Shown: in pieces, positions 21,900 to 33,610 of the stretch
Numbering within the stretch: position 1 is the first letter of the stretch
Layout: each line of letters opens with the position of its first letter
NCBI RefSeq assembly: GCF_026151205.1
Contig: NC_087078.1
Location: 7,084,675 to 7,148,674 of the forward strand
DNA: 64,000 bases
Origin: Bolinopsis microptera
Lineage: Eukaryota; Ctenophora; Tentaculata; Lobata; Bolinopsidae
Direction of reading: 5' to 3'
The notes under the pieces: generated by a model
Databases searched by the model: none
What the model saw: the letters and a program-made list of their open reading frames with translations, nothing else
What the model was told of the DNA's origin: nothing
Program-made: the position numbers and the translations under genes

Positions 21900-24287
21900 A
21901 ATACATTGAAAGAAAGAGAAGATATTGAAGAAGCTTGTATGTTGCAGTTAAATACAGTTTTCCCATATGGTCTCAACGTTCGTGTTAAAAAGAAGAACAT
22001 ACTAGATGCCTGCAATATTGTGATGAACTCTAAAACAACGATTTATAGTCAGTTCGATATAGTTAAAATAAATAGACGTGGAGGTAGATTCATTAGTAAT
22101 ATAGTAAGTGAAAGACAAGAATTTGATATCGATGTATTTTATGAAGATTTGCTGGATGATGATAATATGATTGATATGCATGATATTCGTACTAATCTAT
22201 GTAATCTTAAAAAGAAACAACTTAAATTAGTATATATTGAAGCTATATCTTATATTAATAATTTTAATAGTAGTATAACGACATATAGATTTCATAAAAT
22301 TCTCTTAGTTAAAGATTTATCATGGTTTTACCTTACAAGAATGGGTTTAGCGTGTAAGAATAATAGTAAATCAAATTCTTTTATTGTTGTTAATTATGTT
22401 AATAAATTTGTCGAGTATATTGATTTTCGAAAGATATTTAAAATGGAACAAGTTACTAAAGCTGCACCATTCAAGTCAAAGTATCATCAGCAACCTACAT
22501 TGTCCTATAAATACCCTCCAACAATCAGATCTAAAGTACTTAACTACAAAAAAGTATATAATGAAGCTAACATTGACTCAGAAACATTGAAATGTAATTG
22601 TGCATCAAGTCGTTATACAGACCCTACTCATAAACATGTCATTACAGGAGAGCTATCAATGATCAGTAATGATAAACTTCGTAATCTCCTAATGAAGGGA
22701 TTAAATTATAGAGACCAAGCTAAACCATGTACTGAAAAAGCTTTAAAATCAGTAAAGACGGCACTCAAAAGCTATTGCGATAAATTGTCTAATTTATGGC
22801 ATAAACCTATAGAAGAGTTTCAAGAGTGGAAAACACTAATCATAGAGCAAGTGAAGATTCAACTGCAAGGAGCTAAACCATATCCCTATTATTCAGTATT
22901 ATCAGATGTTGAAGTCTTAGCAGATTTAGATGAGCTTCATAAAGATTTTGTATTGGTTCCTACCGATAAAGCCAAAAATAATATTACTATTGTTTGTAAA
23001 AAGTTCTATATTAGTATGATTGAAAAGGAATTATCATCGAATACATTTACTAAAGTTATTCGTTCAGAAGATGATATAATTAATGAGCATAAAGCATTCT
23101 TACTTAAACATCGTATTAAATTTGATGAAGATAATAGCAAATTACCTTATTTATATATTACACCAAAACAGCATAAAAAGCCAGTCGGAGTTAGATATAT
23201 AACGTCTGGTAGTGGAAGTAGTTTACAACAATTATCAGTCTATCTTAGCATTTGTATTAAATCTATGCTTCACTCAGCTAAAAATAAATCTATATATGAT
23301 AATAAATTTCACGTTAGAAATGATTATTTTGTTATTGATAATAATGAGCCTATCTTAGATTTTCTTAGTTATGATAATACCCAGAAGGGTTTAAAGTCTG
23401 TCAGTACTTATGATTTTTCAACTTTATATACATCTATTCCTCATATTCAATTGAAGGATAATCTTCGTATGTTTGTAGAAAGAGTATTTGATTTTAAAGA
23501 TAAGTCTTATATTATTCCTAATCTTTATACTAAGAAGGCCTATTTCTCTGATAATGTTAGTAAAAATAAAGTTCATTTTTCTAAAGATACACATTTGGAA
23601 TGTCTAAATTATTTGATTGATAATTCTTATGTTACTTATCAGGGTCAAATTTATAGACAAGTTATTGGAATACCAATGGGTACCAATGCAGCACCACAAA
23701 TAGCTAATGTTTATTTACATGTTTACGAATATAAATATATTAAACTTTTGATAGAACAAGGGGATACAGAAAATCTAAAAAGATTAAAAGACACATTTCG
23801 TTATCAAGATGATTTGATAGTTTTTAATGATTTCAATTTATTACAGAATGTATTAGAAGATATTTATCCTAAGGAAATGATAGTAAATAATACTAATATT
23901 TCGGCTCGTAAATGTTGCTATCTAGACTTAAACATTAGTATTTATCAAGGAAAGTTTAGAGTGACGTTATATGATAAAAGAAAAGATTATAATTTTAAAG
24001 TTATATCTTATCCTTTTTTGGATGGAAACGTTCCAAATAATTTGTCTTATGGAATATTTATTTCTCAATTAGTACGATTAGCCAGAATTAATTCGACACT
24101 TAAGGGTTTCAAAAATTGTGTTACCGAACTTTTAGGTAAATTGGTTGCGCAAGGATTTAAGTTAGCTGCTTTGCGCAACAAGTTTGTCAAGTTTTATAAA
24201 TCAAGATTAAATATTTGGGGTAAATATGGTAGTGATATTTATGATGAATTTATTGAAATGTTTCAATCACCTAATATTATTTTGTAA
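21879..24287 (+). CDS. Penelope-like retroelement reverse transcriptase, 5'-truncated
   Basis: About 800 open codons; the frame opens at 21879 right after a stop inside the 10-bp repeat, so the true start is missing or lies at an internal Met (residue 20). Residues about 11-33 (E-R-E-D...L-N-T-V-F-P-Y-G-L-N) resemble the tail of a GIY-YIG nuclease, as in Penelope-like elements with an N-terminal nuclease (Chlamys/Naiad-type permuted order). A Cys-x-Cys with a following His pair lies at 238-252 (C-N-C...H-K-H-V), and a D-K-A motif, the usual D-K-G position, at 362-364. Reverse transcriptase motif A is Y-D-F-S-T-L-Y-T-S (510-518), motif B I-P-M-G-T-N-A-A-P (597-605), and the catalytic box Y-Q-D-D 641-644. 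All are intact. It lies in an ARAP intron in antisense orientation. No C-terminal GIY-YIG is seen. Confidence 0.85.
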   Translation: MLINFDNNTLKEREDIEEACMLQLNTVFPYGLNVRVKKKNILDACNIVMNSKTTIYSQFDIVKINRRGGRFISNIVSERQEFDIDVFYEDLLDDDNMIDMHDIRTNLCNLKKKQLKLVYIEAISYINNFNSSITTYRFHKILLVKDLSWFYLTRMGLACKNNSKSNSFIVVNYVNKFVEYIDFRKIFKMEQVTKAAPFKSKYHQQPTLSYKYPPTIRSKVLNYKKVYNEANIDSETLKCNCASSRYTDPTHKHVITGELSMISNDKLRNLLMKGLNYRDQAKPCTEKALKSVKTALKSYCDKLSNLWHKPIEEFQEWKTLIIEQVKIQLQGAKPYPYYSVLSDVEVLADLDELHKDFVLVPTDKAKNNITIVCKKFYISMIEKELSSNTFTKVIRSEDDIINEHKAFLLKHRIKFDEDNSKLPYLYITPKQHKKPVGVRYITSGSGSSLQQLSVYLSICIKSMLHSAKNKSIYDNKFHVRNDYFVIDNNEPILDFLSYDNTQKGLKSVSTYDFSTLYTSIPHIQLKDNLRMFVERVFDFKDKSYIIPNLYTKKAYFSDNVSKNKVHFSKDTHLECLNYLIDNSYVTYQGQIYRQVIGIPMGTNAAPQIANVYLHVYEYKYIKLLIEQGDTENLKRLKDTFRYQDDLIVFNDFNLLQNVLEDIYPKEMIVNNTNISARKCCYLDLNISIYQGKFRVTLYDKRKDYNFKVISYPFLDGNVPNNLSYGIFISQLVRLARINSTLKGFKNCVTELLGKLVAQGFKLAALRNKFVKFYKSRLNIWGKYGSDIYDEFIEMFQSPNIIL

Positions 24288-24732
24288 TTTGTATCGACAT
24301 ATATCGTTTTTCAGTTATATAAGTTACCTAATATCTATTAATTATTCTAGTATTTGTGATTAATTTGTATTGATTTATTATTTGTGACTTATAAATTAGT
24401 AACCATTATTTTACCGTCTAAAAAATTTTTTTGTCAAAAATTAATTTTATGAAGGAGTAAGTTGACAAAAGATGCGCATTCGTATATTCATTTATTGCAT
24501 GTTTAATTTGTTTTTTGTGTTTAATTTACGATTATTTGCATTTGAGATTCTGCGATTAAATTTATTTTGTTGATTGTAATGTTATGATATTGCATAATTT
24601 ATTGTAAATGTAATATATGTTTCAGAAAATTATGTAATGTAACGTGATGGAGGTTCTTTAAGCGGGAAATTCCAGTCCAAACCCTGGAAACATGACATAA
24701 AGGATTTGTTTTACTTGTTGCATGAAAAGCAC
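24288..24732. other. AT-rich 3' flank of the Penelope-like element
   Basis: Very AT-rich sequence without an open frame; probably 3' UTR of the Penelope-like element plus intron. I could not find its 3' boundary. Confidence 0.4.
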
Positions 24733-24746
24733 TAATACAACGCGAT

Positions 24747-26603
24747 TTTTTTTTTTTAAAGAGAGGCTGGGCCAAGATAGCCCACGAGAGGATAGCATTG
24801 AGACGCTCTGCCTACCTCTGGGGTGTGGCAACCTTGGGGAAGGTTGCCGGTGAAATCAGAGTGATTGGTGGAGGATGGTGTAAGATGATATATGAGTCAA
24901 AATGATACGCTTAAATGCCAGCTGGGTTTGGAAAAGTAAAACGAGACGAGACAGCATATGAGCTAATACTTTAAGTCACCCCGGTCTGATCCAGCTCTTC
25001 CGGCACAATTAAGCGTTTGGTGCGGTTTGCGAAATTGACAATTGTGGTGATGTGTTGGTTGTCGAATATGTCATTGACAGAGAGGTAGTAGTCCTGGAAA
25101 TATTGACCTCTAATTTGGGCAATAGCTGGACACTGTCCAAGGAAGTGTGAGACAGTTTCCTCTCCGTCGCCGCACATAGGACAAGCACTGGTGTTTGATT
25201 TGCAAATGGTGTGAAGGTGTTTGTTTAAGCCGCAGTGACCCGTGATGAGGTGAACTGCAGTTCTGTAATCTTGTCTATTTTGCTGAGTGTAGTGTTGAGG
25301 TTTTTGATGATTTTGGCATGCTTGTGGCCGAGTGTCAGTTTGGTGTGTCTGGGACCGTCAGTTAACCAAGTTTCCTGATTCAGTCTGTTGACTTTGTTGT
25401 CGATTTGACGCTTGATGTAGGATTGTGGAATTGGACACTTCAAAGTGGATTCACTGGTTGTACCAAGCTTGGCCAGCTCATCTGCTTTTTCGTTCCCCCA
25501 CAATCCGATGTGTGCTGCAATCCATCGTATCTCTAGCGTGTTGTTGGATCCGAGTGCATTAGGAGAGTCGTAACAGTCTCTTGTAGTTCTACTTCGCGTC
25601 GAAAGCGCAGAGATAGCTTGTATAGATGAGAGACTGTCAGACCATATGATGATATGTGTGTTGGTATAGGTAGAGAGATATTTGCAAGCTTCAATGATGG
25701 CGGTGAGCTCTGTTTGGTAAACAGTGCAATAATCAGGGAGCTTGAATGATCTTTCTTCAAGGGTGGTGTTATTGTTGTTAGTTGTGATGATATAGCCAGC
25801 CCCGCATCCTGAGTCTGTGAGTGACCCGTCAGTGTAGCAGGTGATCGTTTCACTGGTAATGTTGTCGATGGTGTTTTGAAGTGAATTTCTATATTCAGTG
25901 GTATCGGCTCCAGGAGTTGTGACGGTAAAGTGCCGTCCCAGCATCATGGTTGGTGTTGTTAGGTCTCTCGTTGCTCTAGGTGGGATAATGAGGTCTGCCA
26001 TGAATTGTTTGTTGATAGTGGTATGATTTTTGATAGTTCCCTTCCTGAAAGCGATAGTTTCAAGAGTGAGGCTGCCATAAGCTTGTAGCCTGGCCGCACC
26101 CTTTGCTGCTTCGCCTTGCAGGAACAGTATGATGTCAAAAGTGTCGGTGAGGTGATTCAATGCGATAAAAGGTGTGCTTGGCATGGCACCAGACATCATT
26201 CTGAGTGCCAATGCCTGAACACGTTTGAGTTTCTTCGCGTTATAGTCCGTTTGAGTGGCCCTGATCCATATACTACAGCAGTAGGATAGGATTGGACGGA
26301 TGACAGCCGCGTACATCCATTTGCATGTTTTGGGGCTCATACCCCATGTGGGGCCGACAGCTCTTCGACATTGCATGAGGGATGCCGTGGCTTTTTTGGT
26401 GGTGTTGATGATATGTTCATTGAAGTTGAGTTTGCTGTCCAAGGTCACTCCTAGAAATTTAGCAGACTTGGAAAGACCTATAATGTTGTTGCCAACTGTT
26501 ATAGGTCTTAGAGTCCACTTACTATTCCAGGTAAACATGACTATCTGAGTTTTAAGGGCGCTAATAGATAGCTCTTTGGTTCTGCACCAATTTTCTATCG
26601 TTT
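24747..26603 (-). mobile_element. 5'-truncated non-LTR retrotransposon with 14-bp target duplication
   Basis: Identical 14-bp sequences TAATACAACGCGAT flank the insertion (24733-24746 and 26604-26617). On the minus strand the element ends in a run of about 11-12 A (T run at 24746-24757), followed by one copy of the duplication. The 5' end is cut inside the coding region. This is the textbook product of target-primed reverse transcription with 5' truncation. About 210 bp of 3' UTR lies between the A run and the stop codon. Confidence 0.96.
24971..26603 (-). pseudogene. non-LTR ORF2 C-terminal part: RT end, RNase H, CCHC knuckle (frameshifted)
   Basis: Reading on the minus strand from the truncation, the frame encodes the reverse transcriptase thumb region (F-L-G-V-T-L-D-S-K-L, then Y-A-A-V-I-R-P-I-L-S-Y). 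Next comes an RNase HI domain with its acidic residues: Y-T-D-G-S, Y-Q-T-E-L, W-S-D-S-L, and W-I-A-A-H...G-N-E-K-A-D. The main frame stops at 25225. Homology continues in another frame, passing H-L-I-T-G-H-C-G-L and a knuckle C-P-M-C-x8-H-x4-C, to a stop at 24971, so one indel lies near 25260-25290. The RNase H and C-terminal knuckle suggest the I/Jockey-related group. The element is dead: it lacks endonuclease and RT core. Confidence 0.93.
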
Positions 26604-26617
26604 TAATACAACGCGAT

Positions 26618-27773
26618 GCTCAACGCGATGCTCAACCGTTTGCTGTTTATTGAGCTAATACAGTTATTAGAGATGCTCAGATATTTGTTTAATATAAAGA
26701 ACTGGTGCAACACGATTACGAGCTTTTTGATTATTATACAACTCGCCCAAATTTCAACTCCTATGCTGTGCAGCAGATTTATCCAGCATGAAGATTGGTT
26801 AGCTCTTGGTAAATTCGGTGGGTATTTCCCTCCGATGGCAAGTGCCTCAAAAACCAGTACCTAATCACGGGACTGAGACGGGATTCTATGTTACCTTAGA
26901 CGGAATTCCATTTCCATGATGCTCTCGACTTTCAATCGAAAATAGGTTACTGCTCCTGTCTGCGACAATTAGTGGACAGTGGTTTAGTCGACATATTTTT
27001 TACTGACAAGTCGCTGCACAATTCAGGGATCATTGTTTTTCAAGATTACTTCTGAACGAATGGCATAGGCCCGACATCCGTGATTGGAGCTCCGCGAGGA
27101 CCTTGGTCGTGATCAGCTCTGGACTGGTTCAGTTTATCCTGATGTACCTCAAGTCCTCAAATTGTGAAATAACATGTTCATTTTCGGCGGAAAGGAGTCG
27201 AACAGTAAACTACCAAATCATTTAAAATTCTCTTAAATGCTTTGAGTCATAAACATTAAACCACCACCCTCAGCGTTCAGTTCACTATTGGAGCTCTCTG
27301 CAGAACTGCAGACTCTCTAGTATCTACAGCAGAGGTGTTGTCAATCCAATCAATCCCTGTCCTTGATTAATGAGTTAATTTTACTATGGGAATCCCAGAT
27401 AATTTCACAATCGACCCATTGCTAATTGCGAGTTGATCGAACTTTACGCATTTATATAGTTTTAATCTCCCGAAATCTTAAAGCTTAATCTTCTAACCGT
27501 AAGCTTAAATTAATCAGAAGATTTGTGATTGGATGGCTCTAAAATGCCGTAAGTATTAGAAATAAAAAGTAATTTTCATTATATAAAACAGATTAAACGG
27601 ATTAAACGATTCAAAAAGTTTATTGCGCCAGATATATACATATCATATAGGCGCAAACATTTTTTGGCGTCGTACTTTTGGAACGGTATTTTCAATTTTA
27701 GTTTCTTGTGTATGTTTGGTCTTTTGCAGGGGCATGATATTTCGGGGTGGGTACCCACTGACAAACATTTTAC
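26618..27773. other. intron sequence, nothing recognised
   Basis: ARAP-like intron between the retroelement insertion and the next exon. Short chance frames only. Confidence 0.5.
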
Positions 27774-27946
27774 CTGTGTAGCTTTGAGAGCGTCGTACCA
27801 GAGGGACACATAACTCCGGTCCTTTTCCCGGAAGAGGAAGGTCCGAGTATCAGTCCTAATCCGGAGGTAGAAATAGTCGTCTGAGTTCCGGTCATCATCT
27901 GAGGAGGTAGAAGTGTCAGGAACAGTCTGATATACAAAAGAGGCTC
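27774..27946 (-). CDS. ARAP-like gene, exon: second half of the middle PH domain
   Basis: The donor GTAAAA follows A-L-K-A-T-Q. The exon encodes D-D-Y-F-Y-L-R-I, then T-R-T-F-L-F, then S-L-W-Y-D-A-L, the last strands and Trp-bearing helix of a PH domain. The acceptor is chosen by phase as TAGCAG, where either AG (three bases apart) keeps the frame; its pyrimidine tract is weak, so the exact start is uncertain by 3 nt or more. It leaves in phase 0 into the RhoGAP exon. Confidence 0.75.
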
Positions 27947-28400
27947 CTGCTAGTATCATTGCCTCTTTCTAAAAAGTTTGTCTTATATTTCTTGTTTTGT
28001 TGACGCTCGAATTGTTATTTTTTGTACCCCAAGGTGGGTCAAACTATTTTCTATATCTTGTCGCTCAAATCAAACCAGATTTTTATAGGCTAAGAATCTT
28101 TATCGTGGTATCTACTATCTATCCTGTATTTTAACCCCGAATTTTCTGGTTCAATCTAAGTTTGCACTACATCGAGCATCATTGAGCATCATTGAGCAAC
28201 ATTTGAATATTTGTTCAATGTTGGAAGATTTGACAATTTTGAGTATTTCTCTCGCATTGGAATGTCGTTTTATATTGCGGTGGAGCAGCTCGATATTTCC
28301 AATAATCTTGTCAGACCGAAAAGATGCGACATAAGTCAATAAGAGTAGCTATAAGGTGCCACTTTACCTGCAAGTCTTAATATTTGAACTGTAGTTTAAG

Positions 28401-28455
28401 TTGTAGATTTACTGACAGATCTCTCTGACAGAGAGATCTGTCAGTAAATCTACAA
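28401..28455. repeat. perfect 55-nt palindrome (27-bp arms, 1-nt spacer)
   Basis: The left arm runs TTGTAGATTTACTGACAGAT then CTCTCTG. After a single A, the right arm is its exact reverse complement. There are no mismatches over 27 bp. Confidence 0.97.
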
Positions 28456-29763
28456 CTCTCTGTCTCTCGAGAAACTGTTGAATTAAGATTTGCTTGTATT
28501 TAACCGTTGTGGTAGAGCACCTAAAAGACGTGTGCTCGTGTCTTATTTAAAGTTAATGAAGCGATTATCAAGTTTAATGATTGTTTAATCTAGAGATATT
28601 ACCTATCGGTCCAGAATCCATATCACATGATCGCGTGCACTAGACACTATGTTTACAGTATCAATCATGTCTAAACCACGTGACCAGTGACCACGTGTCC
28701 AGGTAATATGTGGTATCCAATCAAATCGTAGGATCAACAGGAGAGGTAAAATTATAACCGTTAAAGTCCATAGATTGCACAGGTTCCCAGGTTACGTATG
28801 CACTGTGCACGTCACGTTTTCATGGAACGGTTGTAGGTACCAATTTCAACGTTTTCGAGTCACATAAATGCGTGAATCAATCACGCATTGCGTAATATCC
28901 AATCAGAGTGCAGTATATAATCAGTTGATGAAGGATAAACTGCTGTCTCCGACTATTTGTCGGATAGCGACATTTCTAAAGTGTTTAGATCTTATAAATG
29001 TCGCTCTTCGACAAATATTCACTTGGATTTTGCGTGCCAAATTCTAAATTTAAATTTTTTTTAAAAATTTGGCGGCCAAATTCTAAATTTAGCAGTGCAA
29101 ATTTTGGAATTTGGCCGCCAAATTTTTATAAAGGCCTAACTCAAAATTCTGTCCCAAAACTTAAGGTCATGAGACAATTCTACGTTGATTCTGAAAATTT
29201 CATGAAAAAATATTGAAACCCTATTGAGTTCTATTGTTTTGAGCGAAGTCAGTTTTGCAAATATCGCGAACTGAGATATAGGCAATTTTGTTCATTTTTT
29301 GCGATTATTTGAACATAGAATCCACAATTAGGTAGATACTGAGCTGATAATCATAGATAATGTGTAGTATAGGCTTACCTTCCATATAAAGTTGGTATCA
29401 TTCAAAAATATTGATATTAGACCAATTTATGGGCCAAAATCGATCAAATTTGGCGCGTATGCCCAAATATGGTCATATGGTTTTTTGCTCATAACTCAGT
29501 CATTTTTTTTCCAATCTTGATGAAAATTCATATACGAGTTCAGGGAATCACTAGCTACAAGTAGAGCACCTAAAATCTGGATTTTGGGCATGTTCAGGGT
29601 ATTTGGCTAAATTGGGCCTAATTTGGACCAAATATGGGCGTGGCTGCCCCGCGGGCACCGTTTGGCGGTTGGGGTCCGGGACCCCCTCAAAAGTTCGGTC
29701 ACTGGTCCTAGTTTGTTGGTCAACTGCTATCTCGAAACCAAGTTTCACAAAAAAATCAGGGTG

Positions 29764-29765
<2 letters not shown>
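28456..29765. other. intron sequence with one smaller hairpin
   Basis: No gene seen. A second perfect inverted repeat, 21-bp arms (AAAAATTTGGCGGCCAAATT plus C), lies at 29063-29127 with a 23-nt spacer. Sequence at about 29545-29765 is GC-richer than its surroundings and may belong to a dispersed repeat. Confidence 0.5.

Positions 29766-29794
<29 letters not shown>
29766..29794. repeat. poly-C tract, 29 bases
   Basis: Uninterrupted run of 29 C. The length may be affected by sequencing or assembly. Confidence 0.9.
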
Positions 29795-32700
29795 TTAAAA
29801 GATCCAGAAATACATATTCACAGAATATCATATTTTTCATTTAGATTACAGTATCTGTATTACAGACGGATTTACTATCTTTAAGGTGACAATCCCACTT
29901 CTGCTGAACTACGAAATCATCATAAGCTGACAAGGCTCAGGTCATGGTCAACTGTTACAGTTTTTAATCGTACGATAATATTTTCACTTCGGTCGTCTAA
30001 AGTAGTTACGAGGTATCCAGCTCTTTAAGTAGGACGGTAAACTCATGGCAGTCCGTCACTGGGACGCTACCTTTTAATTGCTTTACAGACTGTACGGTCC
30101 CCACACTTATTAACGATGATAAGTACGCAGATCTAACAGATCATGATACATATTTATTTAAACACGTGACAAGGATTCTGGGTGTTGATAGGTCGATTGC
30201 TAGAAGCTAATCGGTTAATCAGTGCCACCTGCCAGATATAATATGGTTCACGTCCCCAGATCTACTAGATCTATTATTTATCACGGGTAATAATATAAGC
30301 GTGGGAAAGATCCGTTTTATATCTATGCTTTGCCATGAGATTTTGTATCAACCGTTAACGTGAGATTCGGATGTTCTGTTGACAATTGTATTATTTGGAT
30401 TATAAAGTACATTTTTTTCTATCAGAACTATAATAATCAATAGGTTTTTCAATTTACTCCAGACCGTGCCCGACCTGATTTATGGATTCCTATTGTCATT
30501 GAATGTGCAACCACAAATTCCCCAGAAGCCATTAATGGAATTTATGCTTGAAACATTGCATCTTGACGTAGTTTCAACAGTATTCTGTACTACTTTTACT
30601 GTAAGCATCATCGCAGGTTGTCACCTTAAATTGATTGAAATAAAGTCAATTTTATATTTCAAGTTGATCCTTGATATTTATACAGTATATTTTCGCTTTA
30701 ACATGCACAGTATGGCGGTTGTATAGCACAAATCGTGCTATAAATTTTATTTTTATCAATACAACGATGAAATCTTGCAATTTCTTGGAACTCTGTAGAC
30801 TATTGTAAGATCATGACATTAAATTTAAATTAACCGTCGTTCTATTCACGTGTCGTCTGTCTACCAGCAAATTTTGGAAGAGCTCGCAAAATATGCTTTT
30901 AAAGGTTAGTATGAGGCGGACACGTTTAAAATTAAATTAGCATTTACTGGTGAGCAGACGGACACGAATCAGTGATCCTTCAAAATCTAACTAAATCACG
31001 ATAAGATCGAGTTTATACTTACGTATAAAGTCATATCTATATTCCTTCAGAGAAATTGTCATATCTGTATCCCTTTAAATATGATGTGCGTCAGACGACA
31101 GAAATATAGTCAACATAAATGCTAATATAACTGCTTAATTTCTTCCTTAATCCTTAGCTGACAAACATGCTCGACAGTTTCAGATAAAGCCCAACTCAAG
31201 TTCGTTTCTCGTGTCAGTGGCCAATATTATTGACCAATACCAAGGTAACATCAATTAACCTGTAAAGCAAGTATAACTGGTGCACCGATGGATCGTAAAT
31301 ACAAACTGCACTACTTCTCCAAAATGCTTTAGCTGACAGACATGTTCGACAAATCAGTTAGCAGTGGTACTTATAATATAATGTAACTTAAGTAGTCGCA
31401 GAATGATTCCTGTTTTGATTACTTACAGAAAGTGCAAGACTGCTTGCAGTGAGTTGGAGGGTTATGATATACAATACGCAATATCAGCAGTTCAGCTCTT
31501 ACAGTACAAATGGTGAATAACTACCACCCAAATGAACCAGTACTATTATATACTATAATACTGTAATCAGTAGTCAACTGTCAATGACTAGACAGGGTTA
31601 TTGAAAATTACAAAGTAAGTAAACTTTACCACTTGATAACTTAAGGTCCACAACTCTTTATTGTAGTTATAAAACCATTCGCTATAATTTACAGTTGGAT
31701 AGTACACAATTGGACAGTACTTGCTTAATAGAGAATATTAACGTTATATTTGGTTGGCTAAGTATTAGAAAGGCGGGTTATTTATAGCAAGCGTATTTAT
31801 AAATGAGTTCATTGACAAATCTTTCCACAGCTTGAAGGAGAGCAGTCTTTTAATTTTACATCAAAAACCAATATTGTAGTCTAAGTGTCAAGAGACAAAT
31901 TTAATGTGGGCAAAATGTGGGCTTTTAACCACTATAATAACCACGTGACCCTGACTGATGGACACAGAAACCTTTTATACTTTAATTTATCTTTTATTGA
32001 AACCTCTCCGGTATCAGAAGTTTTAATATTTATTATTTCGCTATTCATTTATCACGTCAGTCGATCCACGCTCAATGATACGATCACTGTAATGTAATCT
32101 CGGTAATGCAGCCATCCTAAAGGTGAACTATTTCTGACACGTGACAGAGATTAACGTCAACCATTGACTAATCAACACGCAGAATCACTGTCACGTGTTG
32201 TCAAAACTGAAATGATCCACCTCCCAACAAATATTGAGTGAACATTAAACAGTGACCACTTTTGAGGGTGTTGCAAGTTGTTCAGATGGCAGATGTTCAC
32301 ATAAACAGATGTTCCAACTGTGTGGAAGTGAGAGGTTGGTACTTGGCATGACGCCATACACACGTTTAAGGAACAATAACCACTTAAACACTTAAAGCAT
32401 ACAGTTCAGACTTCAGTGGTACATGCCTGAACTTGTGAGTTGTGTGATACCGATGTTGGTTTATTATAGCAGTACGTGCTATATTTAGCGGTTCAAAGAT
32501 TACTGCTCGCTATTTGTCTGGTACCAAATCTGTGCAATTTTGACCTATAATATGGTAATTTTTGCTTTGTTTACCTATTTAGGCTGCAGCTCGTTATTCA
32601 AATTACCTACCCGCCCTTTAATTTCAAATTTACCAGACATAACGTTTCTTACCAGACATCACCATTTTTATTTTGCACAGCTTTTAACAGCACGAGTATA

Positions 32701-32927
32701 CTTTTGCTTACTTCTTATAAAGGCAGTAAATGCTTGTAACTGCAGGAAGAGCCTCTTGCTGTCCAGTGTTATTTAATCTAAACTGTTCCTGACGCAGCTA
32801 GTACTAGACGATATAAGATTAAGAACATTTGAAATTCCAATTTCCTTGCAAATTTAGATATGTTTATTCTAACGCCACCCACGTTAACTGTCAAGGAAAT
32901 AAACTTCAATTTGTAAGTCAAAATTAA
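29795..32927. other. intron sequence, nothing recognised
   Basis: AT-rich intron of the ARAP-like gene with several CACGTGAC-type motifs. No coding exon, repeat array or element end recognised. Confidence 0.45.
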
Positions 32928-33415
32928 CCGCAGCCTGTTTACAACAACCACCAAGTGTATACGGTCCGCAGCCTGTTTACAACAACCACCAAGTGTATAC
33001 GGTCCGCAGCCTGTTTACAACAACCACCAAGTGTATACGGTCCGCAGCCTGTTTACAACAACCACCAAGTGTATACGGTCCGCAGCCTGTTTACAACAAC
33101 CACCAAGTGTATACGCAGCCTGTTTACAACAACCACCAAGTGTATACGCAGCCTGTTTACAACAACCACCAAGTGTATACGGTCCGCAGCCTGTTTACAA
33201 CAACCACCAAGTGTATACGGTCCGCAGCCTGTTTACAACAACCACCAAGTGTATACGGTCGACACCGCAGCATGTTTACAACAACCACCAAGTGTATACG
33301 CAGCCTCTTTACAACAACCACCAAGTGTATACGGTCCGCAGCCTGTTTACACCAACCACCAAGTGTATACGGTCCGCAGCCTGTTTACACCAACCACCAA
33401 GTGTATACGGTCGAC
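32928..33415. repeat. 38-bp minisatellite, about 13 copies
   Basis: The unit is CCGCAGCCTGTTTACAACAA followed by CCACCAAGTGTATACGGT (38 bp). Two or three copies lack the GGTCC spacer and are 33 bp. All three forward frames stay open and read Q-P-V-Y-N-N-H-Q-V-Y-T-like peptides, which is a property of the repeat and not evidence of a gene. Confidence 0.93.
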
Positions 33416-33610
33416 ATGACCGGGTATCAACTGCTTTATCCCCAACCATTTATTGGTACGGTGGCTCCCACCACAGCTCTTTAATAATTAAACGTCTCAA
33501 GTTTAAACGCGCCAGACGCGCCAAATATCGGTAATTAAACCTCTCTGTCAGGAGACCTATAAAGTCCGGTAAATCCGGTGTGGTGCTCAGAGTTACAACT
33601 ACTCACTGAC

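Noticed and set aside
32955-33534. Three overlapping 154-167-codon frames
   Set aside because: All derive from the 38-bp minisatellite, open in each frame by repetition.
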